Shown: positions 18,934 through 27,690, counted from the stretch's first letter. The stretch is 48,831 nucleotides of DNA from DATEOR01 sp035296905 (GCA_035296905.1 DATHAA010000026.1:1-48831); one strand, 5' to 3'. The notes: generated by a model from the sequence alone, not told the origin. Made by a program: numbers and translations.

Positions 18934-19334
18934 GCGAGAAGGTCGAGAAGACCGACCAGGAGTGGAAGGCCGAGCTGACTCCCGAGCAGTACCGCGTGTT
19001 GCGCGAGAAGGGGACGGAGAGGGCCTTCACGGGCCGGTACCACGCGACGAAGGAGCCGGGCACCTACCGCTGTGCCGGTTGCGGCGCAGAGCTTTTCTCC
19101 GCGGAGACGAAGTACGAGTCAGGCACGGGCTGGCCGAGTTTCTGGGAGCCGGCGAAGGACGACGCGGTCGAAACCGAGCGCGACCGGAGCCTCCTAGGGG
19201 CGCGTACCGAGGTGCACTGCGCCTCCTGCGGCGGCCACCTCGGTCACGTCTTCCCGGATGGCCCGCACCCGACCGGCCTTCGCTTCTGCATCAACTCCTG
19301 CGCGCTCGAGCTCGAGCCCGACGAGCGCTCCTAG
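18930..19334 (+). CDS. msrB: Peptide-methionine (R)-S-oxide reductase
   Basis: Repairs R-methionine sulfoxide in oxidised proteins. The 134-residue protein has the two zinc pairs CAGC and CASC, the conserved SGTGWPSFWEP segment, HLGHVFPDG and the catalytic cysteine in LRFCINS (about residue 121). A second cysteine (SCALEL) lies three residues further. Length is normal for a stand-alone MsrB. Confidence 0.97.
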   Translation: MSEKVEKTDQEWKAELTPEQYRVLREKGTERAFTGRYHATKEPGTYRCAGCGAELFSAETKYESGTGWPSFWEPAKDDAVETERDRSLLGARTEVHCASCGGHLGHVFPDGPHPTGLRFCINSCALELEPDERS

Positions 19335-19374
19335 GTTCTCCCGCAGTCGTTTGCAGACTGTCCGGGAAGCTGCC

Positions 19375-19380
19375 TAGACT
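19375..19380 (+). promoter_or_regulatory. -10 hexamer TAGACT of the 19390 gene
   Basis: TAGACT ends 9 bases before ATG 19390; no Shine-Dalgarno sequence in between. Confidence 0.5.
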
Positions 19381-19389
19381 GCCTCGGCG

Positions 19390-19605
19390 ATGCCGATCTA
19401 CGAGTTCGTGTGCATGTCGTGCGAGAGCCACTTCGAGGAGCTCTTGCGGCTGAACGACGGCGATCCGGACTGCCCGGACTGCGGTTCACCGAAGACGCGC
19501 CGCCAGCTTTCCGTGTTCGCGGCTCACGGCACCGCCGGGCAACCGAGCTTCGGCGGATCGTCCGGAGGCGGATGCTGCGGCGGGGGCTGTGGCTGCGGAT
19601 CCTGA
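19390..19605 (+). CDS. FmdB-family zinc-ribbon protein
   Basis: A 71-residue protein starting MPIYEFVCMSCESHFE, the hallmark of the FmdB/CxxC putative regulatory family. The ribbon cysteines are CMSC and CPDC. The tail is Gly/Ser-rich and ends in a cysteine cluster (GGGCCGGGCGCGS), unusual and possibly metal-binding. It overlaps the glycosylase gene by 17 bases. Confidence 0.85.
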   Translation: MPIYEFVCMSCESHFEELLRLNDGDPDCPDCGSPKTRRQLSVFAAHGTAGQPSFGGSSGGGCCGGGCGCGS

Positions 19606-20266
19606 CGCACTGAATCGCCGCGCCGAGCTCGCGGCGTACGCGACGGAGACCTCGGCCTGCACGCGCTGCCGGCTCGCGTCGGAGCGGACGCAGGTCGTGT
19701 TCGGCGTCGGCGATCCCGCCGCCGACCTCATGTTCGTGGGCGAGGCGCCCGGCTTTCACGAGGACAAGCAGGGCTACCCGTTCGTCGGGCAGGCGGGGAA
19801 GTTGCTCGACAAGCTCCTGGCTGGGATCGGCCTCACGCGCGAGAACGTCTACATCGCCAACGTGATCAAGTGCCGCCCACCCGGAAACCGTGACCCGCAG
19901 CCCGACGAGATCGAGGCGTGCGAGGCTCATCTCTTCCGCCAGATCGAGCTGATCGAGCCGAAACTCATCGCCACGCTCGGCAACTTCGCCACGAAGCTCC
20001 TCTCGGGCAAGCCGCACGGCATCACGCGGGTGCACGGCCATCCGCAGGAGACCACGCTCGGCGGCAGGGCCGTCACGCTCTACCCGATCTATCACCCGGC
20101 GGCCGCGCTCTACACCCCTGCGATGCTCCGAACGCTCGAGGACGACTTCCGCCGCATTCCCGGCCTGCTCACGGAGCAGTCGGGCGCTCCCGCCCAGGTG
20201 ATTCAGTTCCCGGTCGCGCCGCAAGCAGCCCCGCCCGCGCCGACCGAACAGCTCGGCCTCTTCTAG
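19589..20266 (+). CDS. Type-4 (UDGa) iron-sulfur uracil-DNA glycosylase
   Basis: Removes uracil from DNA. The 225-residue protein has the family motifs FVGEAPGFHED with the GEAPG loop, GYPFVGQAGKLLD and HPAAALY, and four cysteines placed to hold a 4Fe-4S cluster (CTRC near 24-27, VIKCRPP, and EACEAH). After a Pro/Ala-rich linker the protein ends EQLGLF, which fits the QLxLF beta-clamp-binding pentapeptide. GTG 19589 overlaps the FmdB-family gene. Confidence 0.93.
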   Translation: MAADPDALNRRAELAAYATETSACTRCRLASERTQVVFGVGDPAADLMFVGEAPGFHEDKQGYPFVGQAGKLLDKLLAGIGLTRENVYIANVIKCRPPGNRDPQPDEIEACEAHLFRQIELIEPKLIATLGNFATKLLSGKPHGITRVHGHPQETTLGGRAVTLYPIYHPAAALYTPAMLRTLEDDFRRIPGLLTEQSGAPAQVIQFPVAPQAAPPAPTEQLGLF

Positions 20267-20321
20267 CCGACATCTTTACCTGAGCCCTGATCGTCGACGA
20301 CGACTAGCCCGCATAGGCCAC

Positions 20322-20327
20322 TACGCT
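20322..20327 (+). promoter_or_regulatory. -10 hexamer TACGCT of tsaE
   Basis: TACGCT ends 6 bases before GTG 20334; no Shine-Dalgarno sequence. It would drive tsaE-tsaB-rimI-tsaD. Confidence 0.6.
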
Positions 20328-20333
20328 GCGCTC

Positions 20334-20795
20334 GTGACCGAGCTCGAGTCGGACTCGCCCGAGGAGACCGAGCGCGTCGCGGCGTGCGTGGCCGCCACCC
20401 TGGTGCCCGGCGACGTCGTCCTCGTCCAGGGGGAGCTCGGCTCCGGCAAGACCACCTTCGTCCGCGGGGCGGCACGCGCGCTGGGCGTCGAGGGGCCGGT
20501 GACCAGCCCGACGTACACCATCGGCCACCGCTACCGCGGGAGGGTTGACGTCTCCCACCTCGACCTCTATCGGTTCGAGAGTATGTCGCACGCTGAGTGG
20601 GGAGACGTGGAGGAGTACTTCGAAGACGCCGTTGTGTTCGTCGAGTGGCCACGGGCTGGAGCCGGGTTTCTGCCGCCGGAGAAGGCGCGCGTGAGTTTGC
20701 AGCACGTGGGGGAGACGCGTAGACTGATCGTGCTGGAGAGCGACGAAAAATCCCTGGAAAAAAGCGTTTTTACGGGTGCTGATCCTCGCGTTTGA
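20334..20795 (+). CDS. tsaE: tRNA t6A synthesis ATPase TsaE
   Basis: ATPase partner of the TsaB-TsaD complex that makes N6-threonylcarbamoyladenosine at A37 of ANN-decoding tRNAs. 153 residues, with Walker A GELGSGKTT (about 34-42), SPTYTI, HLDLYR and a late VVFVEWP. First gene of an overlapping four-gene set; its last 20 bases overlap tsaB. Confidence 0.95.
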   Translation: MTELESDSPEETERVAACVAATLVPGDVVLVQGELGSGKTTFVRGAARALGVEGPVTSPTYTIGHRYRGRVDVSHLDLYRFESMSHAEWGDVEEYFEDAVVFVEWPRAGAGFLPPEKARVSLQHVGETRRLIVLESDEKSLEKSVFTGADPRV

Positions 20796-21375
20796 CACCG
20801 CCACGGCCGTGGCGACGAGCGCTCTTGTTCGGGATGGAATTGTCGTCGGCGAGCGCGCGTCCAGGCCTGTGCGGATCCTCGAAGACGCGCAGGCTCTCGT
20901 CGCAGAGGCGGGGCTCGAGCCGGACGCGGTCGAGGCGATCGCCGTGGGCACCGGGCCCGGGAGCTACACCGGCCTGCGCATCGGGATCGTCACCGCGCGG
21001 GCACTCTCGCTCTCGCTCGGTGCACCCGTCGCCGGTGTCTCCACGCTGGACGCGCTCGCCGCGGGAGCCCCCGGCGCCGTGCCTGTCATCGACGGCCGGC
21101 GCGGCGAGGTCTTCACTATCGAGGACGACGCCCGGGTCGTTCTCAAGCCGGAGCAGGTGAAGGTCGAGCCCGGCGGAAAGTATGTGGGCGACGGGGCCGT
21201 CCTCTACCGCGCCGAGCTCGAGGCACGTGGGGCCGAGATCCCGGGCGACGACGACCCGCGCCACATTCCCTGGGCCAGGCACACCGCGGCTCTTGCAAAA
21301 GACTTCGGGGCGGCGGACAGCGCCGAGCCGATCTACCTCCGCGTGCCCGACGCCGAGAAAGCGCTCGAACGATGA
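20776..21375 (+). CDS. tsaB: tRNA t6A synthesis protein TsaB
   Basis: Inactive ASKHA-fold partner of TsaD. 199 residues with LAFDTATAVATSALV at the N-terminus and VGTGPGSYTGLRIGI near 57-71, the conserved family motif. GTG 20776 overlaps tsaE; the stop overlaps rimI as ATGA. Confidence 0.95.
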   Translation: MLILAFDTATAVATSALVRDGIVVGERASRPVRILEDAQALVAEAGLEPDAVEAIAVGTGPGSYTGLRIGIVTARALSLSLGAPVAGVSTLDALAAGAPGAVPVIDGRRGEVFTIEDDARVVLKPEQVKVEPGGKYVGDGAVLYRAELEARGAEIPGDDDPRHIPWARHTAALAKDFGAADSAEPIYLRVPDAEKALER

Positions 21376-21842
21376 TGGAGATCCGCCGCCTCAGCCTCCA
21401 GGATCTCGACGCCATCGTCGCGATCGAGAACGCCGTCTACCCGACGCCCTGGTCGCGCTCGATGTTCGCGGGCGAACTCGCCAAGCCGTCCTCCTTGTCC
21501 ATCGGCGCGTTCGATCCCGACGCGGGCGGGCTGGTCGCCTACCTGGTCGTTTCGCGCTACGTGGATGCGTGGCACATCATGAACGTCGCGGTCCAGCCGG
21601 AGTATCGCCGCCAGGGAGTCGCGAGCCGCCTTCTCGACGAACTTTTCGAGCTTACCTCCGGTGATCCCCGCCGCGGCTACACGCTCGAAGTCCGTGTCTC
21701 GAACACGACTGCGATCGGCCTCTACGAGCGCTTCGGCTTCGAGCCGAGCGGGATCCGCCGCGGCTACTACACGGACAACCGCGAAGATGCACTGATCATG
21801 TGGAAGGACGCGATCCGCCAGGTCGCAGCCCGCGAGGGCTAG
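21372..21842 (+). CDS. rimI: Ribosomal-protein-alanine N-acetyltransferase
   Basis: GNAT acetyltransferase, 156 residues. Acetyl-CoA motif A is VQPEYRRQGVASRLL (RRQGVA binds the pyrophosphate) and motif B is RVSNTTAIGLYERFGFEP. RimI acetylates the N-terminus of S18 and other proteins. The tsaB-rimI-tsaD order is common in bacteria and supports the call. A second ATG (21375) follows the first at once. Confidence 0.93.
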   Translation: MMEIRRLSLQDLDAIVAIENAVYPTPWSRSMFAGELAKPSSLSIGAFDPDAGGLVAYLVVSRYVDAWHIMNVAVQPEYRRQGVASRLLDELFELTSGDPRRGYTLEVRVSNTTAIGLYERFGFEPSGIRRGYYTDNREDALIMWKDAIRQVAAREG

Positions 21843-22826
21843 ATGGTGTCGCCGGTCGGGACACTCCTCGGGGTCGAGACGTCCTGTGACGAGACCGCAG
21901 CGGCCGTCGTCACGGCAGACGGGCGCATCCTCGGGAACGTGGTCTCGTCCCAGGCGGAGCTCCACGCGCGCTACGGCGGCGTCGTCCCCGAGGTCGCGTC
22001 TCGCCGGCACCTCGAGCTCGTCGCGCCCGTGGTCGAAGAGGCGCTTGCCGAGGCAGGCACGTCGCTCGATGGAATCGACGCGGTCGCCGTCACGCGCGGG
22101 CCCGGTCTCATCGGCGCGCTCCTCGTCGGGATTTCGGCCGCGAAGGCAATCGCTTGGTCGCGGCGGCTACCGCTCATTCCCGTGGACCACCTCCACGGTC
22201 ATGTCGCCTCGCTCTATCTTCAACCCCAGGACGAGGACACGCCGTTTCTCTGCCTGCTCGCGAGCGGCGGCCACACGCTGCTTCTCGACGTACGCGACCG
22301 CCAGGGCTTCATCGTCCTCGGGACGACCCTCGACGACGCGGCGGGTGAGGCCTTCGACAAGGGTGCGCGGCTCCTCGGACTCGGCTATCCGGGCGGAGCC
22401 GCGATCGACCGGCTCGCCCGCGAAGGCGACCCCGAGGCCTTTCGATTCCCCGTTGCTCGCGTCTCGGGCCTGGACTTCTCCTTCTCCGGCGTGAAGACCG
22501 CACTGCTCTATGCGGTCCGGGAGCTGAGGGCGGAGGAGCTCGAGTCGCGCCGCGCCGACCTCGCCGCGAGCTACCAGCGCGCGATCGTGCGCGCCCTCGT
22601 CGGTCGAACGACCGAGGCGGCGGAGCAGGCGGGGCACTCCCGGATCGCCGTCGTTGGCGGGGTCGCGGCGAACTCAGAGCTCCGTGCGGCCCTTCCGGAC
22701 GCGGCGCTCGCGCCTCTCTCGCTCTGCACCGACAATGCGGCGATGATCGCCTCGGCGGCGAGGTATGCAACGGCCGTCCCCTTTCCGGAGTATCTTGCGC
22801 TCGATGCCTACGCGACGGCGGCCTGA
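21843..22826 (+). CDS. tsaD: tRNA N6-threonylcarbamoyltransferase TsaD
   Basis: Catalytic subunit for t6A37. 327 residues with the metal-binding HLHGH (about 116), N-terminal GVETSCDETAAAVV, GPGLIGALLVG, LLASGGHT and VVGGVAANSELR. ATG 21843 immediately follows the rimI stop. The last 23 bases overlap the subtilase gene. Confidence 0.97.
   Translation: MVSPVGTLLGVETSCDETAAAVVTADGRILGNVVSSQAELHARYGGVVPEVASRRHLELVAPVVEEALAEAGTSLDGIDAVAVTRGPGLIGALLVGISAAKAIAWSRRLPLIPVDHLHGHVASLYLQPQDEDTPFLCLLASGGHTLLLDVRDRQGFIVLGTTLDDAAGEAFDKGARLLGLGYPGGAAIDRLAREGDPEAFRFPVARVSGLDFSFSGVKTALLYAVRELRAEELESRRADLAASYQRAIVRALVGRTTEAAEQAGHSRIAVVGGVAANSELRAALPDAALAPLSLCTDNAAMIASAARYATAVPFPEYLALDAYATAA
22791..22796 (+). 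promoter_or_regulatory. -10 hexamer TATCTT of the subtilase gene
   Basis: TATCTT ends 7 bases before ATG 22804, inside tsaD. It argues against the longer in-frame ORF that would start upstream. Confidence 0.6.
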
Positions 22827-25368
22827 GCTCGCGCGCGCATGGGTGCTCGCAGCTGTCGCGGGGGTCGCGGTCATGCTGGTCGGCAATGTCCAGGGGGCCC
22901 GCCAGACCGTGACGGGTGCGGCCGCCCGCGCGTGGCACTCCATCTTCGGCGATCGCCCGCAAGCCCAGCTCGGCTCGCGGACGATCGTGGTGCTCTCTTC
23001 CCCTTCCCTCGCCGACCGCATGGAGGCGGCCAACGGAAAGGCCGGGGCGGCGACGCAGCGCCAGTGGATCGCCGACATCGAGGCGGAGCAGGACGCTTTC
23101 CTGGCCTCGCTCCGCGAGCGCGGCATCACCATCGAGCGCGAGCAGATCTTCACGAAGACCCTGAACGGCTTCTCGGCCAAGCTCGACGCGCGGGCCGTCG
23201 CCGAGCTAGACCGTAACCCGTCCGTGATCGGCGTCTATCCGGTGAGAGCGGTCTATCCGGCGGAGACGGAAGCCCTGCGCGCGCCGGCCGTCGGCGCCCC
23301 GGCCGGAGTCAGCCTGCCGGGATTCGACGGCCAGGGCACCAAGGTCGCCCTTCTCGACACAGGGGTCGATGCCGAGCAGCCCGCGCTCGCGAGCCGCCTG
23401 CGCCGAGGCGTCGACGTCGTCGGGGGAGACAGGAAGCCCTTCCCCGAGGCCGACCCGTCGGGGCAGGGCCGGGTCGAGGCGCACGGGACGCGGATGGCCG
23501 GGCTCGTCGCTGCTGTGGCGCCGGGCGCGAAGATCGTGCCGATCCGGGTCGTCGGCTGGCAGCAGGGCAAGTACGGAAGCTTCGCGCTGACCGGGCGCGG
23601 CGACCAGCTGATCGCCGGGCTCGAGCGCGCGGTCGACCCCAACGGCGACGGAGCGGTGACGGACGGGGCGACGGTTGCGCTTGCGCCACTCGTCGAGCCG
23701 TTCGCCGCCTTCACAGACAGCCCCGAATCGCGCGCCGTCGAGGGCGCGACCAAGCTCGGCACGCTCGTCGTCGCGTCGGCCGGGAACGACGGGAGCTCGG
23801 GAGTCGGCTTCGGCAGCATCGGCGCTCCCGGCGGAGCCCCGGATGCGCTCACCGTTGGCGCCGCCGATTCGCGCACCCGGGTCGCGGTGGCAAACGCCTG
23901 GGTCCGCGCGGGCGCGGACACGATCTCCGCCGTGCAGGCTCGCATCCTCGGGAAGACGACGCTCTCCGGCGAGGCGACCCTGGACGTCGCAGGCCTTCTC
24001 GGGCCTTCACTCTCGAGCCCGAGCCAGGCCGCCGGGGCCGAGTCCGGCGGGACGACCCTCGGAGACTTCTTCGATACGAACGGCGTGAGCCGGGTTGCCG
24101 GGCGCGGAGCGCTCGTCCCTGCGGACGGGAGCTCGCTCGAAACCAAGGCGCAAAACGCCAAAGCCGCAGGCGCGGCAGCGCTCCTCGTCTACGGAACGGC
24201 CCTGCCGGCAGGCGCGCTCGACGCAGACGAGACAACGGCACTCCCGGTTCTCGCCATGCCCGGGAAGACCGGGGCAGAGGCGATGGACGCGCTTCGCGAC
24301 GGCCGGCCGGTGACCGCCGTCCTCGCCCCTGTGGGCACAGTCGACAATCCGGGGCTCGACGCCGTCGCCGGGTTCTCATCCGGCGGGCTCTCGTTCGACG
24401 GGCGCGTAAAGCCGGACGTCGTCGCGCCGGGGGTCGGGCTCGCCACGTTCGATCCGTCGGCCGACGGCTCCCCGCGATACTCGACGGTGAGCGGCTCGAG
24501 CGCCGCGGCCGCCGTCGCAGCCGGTGCGGCCGCCCTGGTCTCCCAGGCGCGCACCGGACTGACCGCGTCCGAGCTCCGCGCAGTGCTCGTCGGAAGCGCA
24601 GAGCCCCTCGGGGGCCTCCAGCCGGTCACGCGGGAAGGAGCAGGCGGCATCGACCCCGCCGCCGCGTCGACCGCGGAGCTCTCAGTCGAGCCCGCCACCG
24701 TGGCCTTCGGCCGCGCCGGCCGGGCCGGCTGGTCCTCCTCCCAGACGCTGACCGTCAAGAACCTGTCCAGCAGGCCGCTCGAAGTCGGGTTCGGGCTCGT
24801 GCCGGACCAGCCCGGCCCCGTGAAGGTCTCGTTCACGGCGCAGCCTGCCCACCTGAGCCTCGGGCCCGGTGCGTCTTCGAGCGTACAGCTCAACGTCTCC
24901 GCAATGGCCGAACTCGATGAGGGCGCGAGCGGGGTGGTTGTCGTCTCGGCGCGAGGCGCCCGCGCAGCACGGATCCCGTGGGCGATCGCGCCGCGCCCGA
25001 CAGACCTCGCCCTTGTCGATTCGGTCAGCCTGTCCAACTGGGAGTTCGCGCCGTCCAAGTCTGCTCCCGCCGTGCTCGCGTTCCGGGCCGGCCATGCCGT
25101 GCCCGGCTCCGGAGGCGAGCAGATCGAGCCCGTCGGCCTGCTCGACCTCGAGCTCTGGACGCCCAAGGGCAAGCGCCTGGGCGTCATCGCGCGCATGCGA
25201 GACCTGCTGCCCGGCCGCTACGCGTTCGGTCTGACGGGTCGAGGCCCGGACGGGAAGGTGCTCGAGCCGGGCACCTACGTCCTGCGCCTGCGCGCCCAAC
25301 CCGTCGACGCCGTCGACGGGACGCCGCCGTCCACCGCCGACACCGTCTTCCGGATCACCGACCAGTAA
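22804..25368 (+). CDS. Secreted subtilisin-like (S8) serine protease
   Basis: An 854-residue exported protein. Signal or anchor segment at about 10-31; an inhibitor-I9-like prodomain (KTLNGFSAKL at 118-127); then an S8 catalytic domain with Asp185 (LLDTGVD), His227 (EAHGTRM), oxyanion Asn328 (ASAGNDG) and Ser566 (SGSSAAAA). A long insert between Asn and Ser resembles the protease-associated domain of large subtilases. The C-terminal ~230 residues look like Fn3/CARDB-type strand domains. The usual GTSMAAPH around the serine is degenerate (GSSAAAAV), so activity is uncertain although the triad is kept. Confidence 0.88.
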   Translation: MPTRRRPELARAWVLAAVAGVAVMLVGNVQGARQTVTGAAARAWHSIFGDRPQAQLGSRTIVVLSSPSLADRMEAANGKAGAATQRQWIADIEAEQDAFLASLRERGITIEREQIFTKTLNGFSAKLDARAVAELDRNPSVIGVYPVRAVYPAETEALRAPAVGAPAGVSLPGFDGQGTKVALLDTGVDAEQPALASRLRRGVDVVGGDRKPFPEADPSGQGRVEAHGTRMAGLVAAVAPGAKIVPIRVVGWQQGKYGSFALTGRGDQLIAGLERAVDPNGDGAVTDGATVALAPLVEPFAAFTDSPESRAVEGATKLGTLVVASAGNDGSSGVGFGSIGAPGGAPDALTVGAADSRTRVAVANAWVRAGADTISAVQARILGKTTLSGEATLDVAGLLGPSLSSPSQAAGAESGGTTLGDFFDTNGVSRVAGRGALVPADGSSLETKAQNAKAAGAAALLVYGTALPAGALDADETTALPVLAMPGKTGAEAMDALRDGRPVTAVLAPVGTVDNPGLDAVAGFSSGGLSFDGRVKPDVVAPGVGLATFDPSADGSPRYSTVSGSSAAAAVAAGAAALVSQARTGLTASELRAVLVGSAEPLGGLQPVTREGAGGIDPAAASTAELSVEPATVAFGRAGRAGWSSSQTLTVKNLSSRPLEVGFGLVPDQPGPVKVSFTAQPAHLSLGPGASSSVQLNVSAMAELDEGASGVVVVSARGARAARIPWAIAPRPTDLALVDSVSLSNWEFAPSKSAPAVLAFRAGHAVPGSGGEQIEPVGLLDLELWTPKGKRLGVIARMRDLLPGRYAFGLTGRGPDGKVLEPGTYVLRLRAQPVDAVDGTPPSTADTVFRITDQ

Positions 25369-25379
25369 AGGAGCTCTGG

Positions 25380-26654
25380 GTGACCACTGTCGAAGCCCCG
25401 TCCTCGCATCTGAAGGAAAACCCCTGGGAGATGGCGCGCAGCCAGCTGCGCCAAACGGCTACGCAGATCGGGATGGAGGACAGCATGTTGAACGTCCTCC
25501 TGGAATGTAAGAAGGCCGTCGCCGTTTCCGTGCCGACCCGGATGGACGACGGCTCGGTACGCGTCTTCGAAGGGTTCCGCTGCACGCACAACGTTGCCCG
25601 CGGCCCCTCCAAGGGTGGCATCCGCTACCACCACCAGGTCACGCTCGAGGAGACGAAGGCGCTCGCGATGTGGATGACCTGGAAGTGCGCCCTCATGGGC
25701 CTCCCGTTCGGCGGAGCGAAGGGCGGCGTCGTCGTCAACCCGAAGGAACTCTCCGTCTCCGAGCTGGAGCGGATGACCCGCCGCTATACGACCGAGATCA
25801 TCAACTTCATCGGCCCGGAAGCCGACATCCCCGCGCCCGACGTGGGCACGAGCCCGCGCGAGATGGCCTGGATCTTCGACACCTATTCGATGAACAAGGG
25901 CTACTCGGTGCTCGGCGTCGTCACTGGGAAGCCGCTCGAGGTGGGCGGTTCGGTGGGACGGGTCGAGGCGACCGCGCGGGGCGCGGCATTCTGCGTCCGC
26001 GAGGCGCTGCGGAAGCAGGACGTGTCGATCGAGGGTCGCAAGGTCGCCGTGCAGGGCTTCGGCAACGTGGGCTCCAACCTCGCGCTCATTCTCGCCGGCC
26101 AGGGCGCGACCATCGTCGCGCTCTCCGACTCGCACGGAGGCGTGCACAACGCGGACGGCATCGAAGTGCAGGCGGCGCTCGCGCACAAGACGGACAAAGG
26201 GTCGCTGGACGGGCTCGCGGGAACCGAGGCGATCACGAACGACGAGCTTCTCCTCGTCGACTGCGACGTGCTCGCGCCGTGTGCGCTCGAGCAGGTGATC
26301 ACGGGCGAGAACGCCGACCAGATCAAGGCGAACATCGTCTGCGAGGGCGCGAACGGACCGGTCACCCCGGAAGCCGACGCGATCCTCGACGACCGCGGCG
26401 TGCTCGTCCTCCCAGACGTGCTCGCGAACGCCGGCGGAGTGGTCGTCTCCTACTTCGAGTGGGTGCAGGGGCTCCAGGAGTACTTCTGGAAGGAGTCCGA
26501 GGTGAACGCGAAGCTGAACGACATCATCACCCGCGCGTTCGCCGAGACCTGGCGCGCACACGAGGAGCGGTCCCTGCCGATGCGCCACGCCGCCTACGCG
26601 CTCGCAGTCGGACGCGTCGCCGAGGCGACGACGACCCGTGGCCTCTACCCCTAG
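25380..26654 (+). CDS. gdhA: Glu/Leu/Phe/Val dehydrogenase, probable glutamate dehydrogenase
   Basis: Interconverts glutamate and 2-oxoglutarate plus ammonia. 424 residues, the small hexameric type. PSKGGIRYHH and PFGGAKGG carry substrate lysines, PAPDVGTSPREMAW follows, and GFGNVGSN (about 224) is the dinucleotide loop. Specificity for glutamate over other amino acids is inferred. Unlike most neighbours it has a strong Shine-Dalgarno sequence (AAAGGAG, 7 bases before GTG 25380). It overlaps the glutaredoxin-like gene by 17 bases. Confidence 0.93.
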   Translation: MTTVEAPSSHLKENPWEMARSQLRQTATQIGMEDSMLNVLLECKKAVAVSVPTRMDDGSVRVFEGFRCTHNVARGPSKGGIRYHHQVTLEETKALAMWMTWKCALMGLPFGGAKGGVVVNPKELSVSELERMTRRYTTEIINFIGPEADIPAPDVGTSPREMAWIFDTYSMNKGYSVLGVVTGKPLEVGGSVGRVEATARGAAFCVREALRKQDVSIEGRKVAVQGFGNVGSNLALILAGQGATIVALSDSHGGVHNADGIEVQAALAHKTDKGSLDGLAGTEAITNDELLLVDCDVLAPCALEQVITGENADQIKANIVCEGANGPVTPEADAILDDRGVLVLPDVLANAGGVVVSYFEWVQGLQEYFWKESEVNAKLNDIITRAFAETWRAHEERSLPMRHAAYALAVGRVAEATTTRGLYP

Positions 26655-26895
26655 GGTCGAGCACGTCGTCACGCTGGTTCACGCCGAGGGCTGCCACCTC
26701 TGCGAGAGCGCGCGACGGGTGATCGAGAGCGTTCGCGCGGAGATCGGATTCGAGCTCGAGGAGGTCGACATCACGGGCGACTCAGAGCTCGAGCCGCGCT
26801 ATCGCGAGCGGATCCCGGTCGTCCTCGTGGACGGGAAGGAGGCGTTCACCTACTTCGTCACGCCCGACGGCCTCCGTCGCCGGGTCGAATCGTAG
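26638..26895 (+). CDS. Glutaredoxin-like (DUF836-type) thiol protein
   Basis: An 85-residue thioredoxin-fold protein with active-site CHLC at 19-22, cis-proline region RIPVVLVDGKE and a small C-terminal helix. It fits the glutaredoxin-like COG0695/DUF836 group, probably a dithiol oxidoreductase. GTG 26638 overlaps gdhA, so the pair is likely co-transcribed. Confidence 0.85.
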   Translation: MASTPRVEHVVTLVHAEGCHLCESARRVIESVRAEIGFELEEVDITGDSELEPRYRERIPVVLVDGKEAFTYFVTPDGLRRRVES

Positions 26896-26956
26896 TACGC
26901 ACAAACTCCAGTTTCCGCCACGCGTTCTTTCCCTCCGCATCAGCGCTGAGGGTGTC

Positions 26957-26970
26957 TGTATCGTGTTACA
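26957..26970. promoter_or_regulatory. rex promoter with a possible Rex-type inverted repeat
   Basis: TATCGT (26959-26964) lies 9 bases before ATG 26974. Over it sits TGTA-N6-TACA, a weak resemblance to the Rex operator TTGTGA-N6-TCACAA. Autoregulation is known for several Rex proteins; the match here is too poor to assert. Confidence 0.3.
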
Positions 26971-26973
26971 AGC

Positions 26974-27633
26974 ATGACGACGGCGGGGCTGATGAGTGAC
27001 AGCGAAGGGCGGGTTGGCGAGCGGCTCACCGTTGGCGTCGCCGCTCGGCTCAGCCAGTACCTCCGGGTGCTCACCCAAGCCAAGAAGATGGGCCAGGAGC
27101 GCATCTCCTCTCAGGAGATGAGCGAGTACACCAACATCAACGCGACCCAGATCCGGCGCGATCTCTCCGCGTTCGGAAAGTTCGGGAAGCGGGGTGTCGG
27201 CTACAACATCGACGGCCTCATCTCGGAGATCCGGAAGATCCTCCGGACGCAGGGCCAGCACAACATCGCGCTCTTCGGCGCCGGTCGCCTCGGCCAGGCG
27301 ATCGCGAGCTCGACGGTGTTCGCCGACCACGGCTTCAACATCGCCGCCGCCTTCGACACCGACCGGAGCAAGTTCGGACAGCCGATCGGCGATTCGGTCA
27401 TCCGCGACTATGGCGAGCTGAAGGATGCGATCCGCGAGAAGAACATCATCGTCGCTGTCCTGGCCATTCCTCCGGAAGAGGCTCAGCGCGTGGCCGACGA
27501 CGTCGTCGACGCGGGCGTGAAGATCATCTTCAACTACACCGAAGCGCTCTTGCACGCGCCCAGCGACGTGACCGTGCACACGACGAGCCCCGCGGTCGAG
27601 CTCCTCTACGCGCTCTACTTCCACCTGACCTAG
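26974..27633 (+). CDS. rex: Redox-sensing transcriptional repressor Rex
   Basis: A 219-residue DNA-binding protein that senses the NADH/NAD+ ratio. The winged-helix domain (about 15-85) shows INATQIRRDLSAFGKFGKRGVGY (as INATQIRRDLSAFG and KFGKRGVGY), the recognition region of Rex; the Rossmann domain shows LFGAGRLGQAI (GAGRLG at 102-107), and the C-terminal domain-swapped helix ends SPAVELLYALYFHLT. A second ATG at 26992 is possible. In other bacteria it represses respiratory and fermentative genes when NADH is low. Confidence 0.96.
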   Translation: MTTAGLMSDSEGRVGERLTVGVAARLSQYLRVLTQAKKMGQERISSQEMSEYTNINATQIRRDLSAFGKFGKRGVGYNIDGLISEIRKILRTQGQHNIALFGAGRLGQAIASSTVFADHGFNIAAAFDTDRSKFGQPIGDSVIRDYGELKDAIREKNIIVAVLAIPPEEAQRVADDVVDAGVKIIFNYTEALLHAPSDVTVHTTSPAVELLYALYFHLT

Positions 27634-27640
27634 CCGCTCT

Positions 27641-27669
27641 GCGGGGGGTACGGGCGGGTACGGCCCCGC
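27641..27669 (+). terminator. Hairpin after rex
   Basis: GCGGGG (27641-27646) pairs with CCCCGC (27664-27669) starting seven bases after the rex stop. No T-run follows. Confidence 0.4.
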
Positions 27670-27690
27670 GAGCAAGTCCCTCGATTGAGC

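Noticed and set aside
25275..26672. Long minus-strand frame (465 residues) over gdhA
   Set aside because: Shadow of a clear glutamate dehydrogenase gene; no family motifs.
26957..26970. Rex operator at its own promoter as a firm call
   Set aside because: Only TGTA-N6-TACA matches, which falls short of TTGTGA-N6-TCACAA; kept only as a weak feature.
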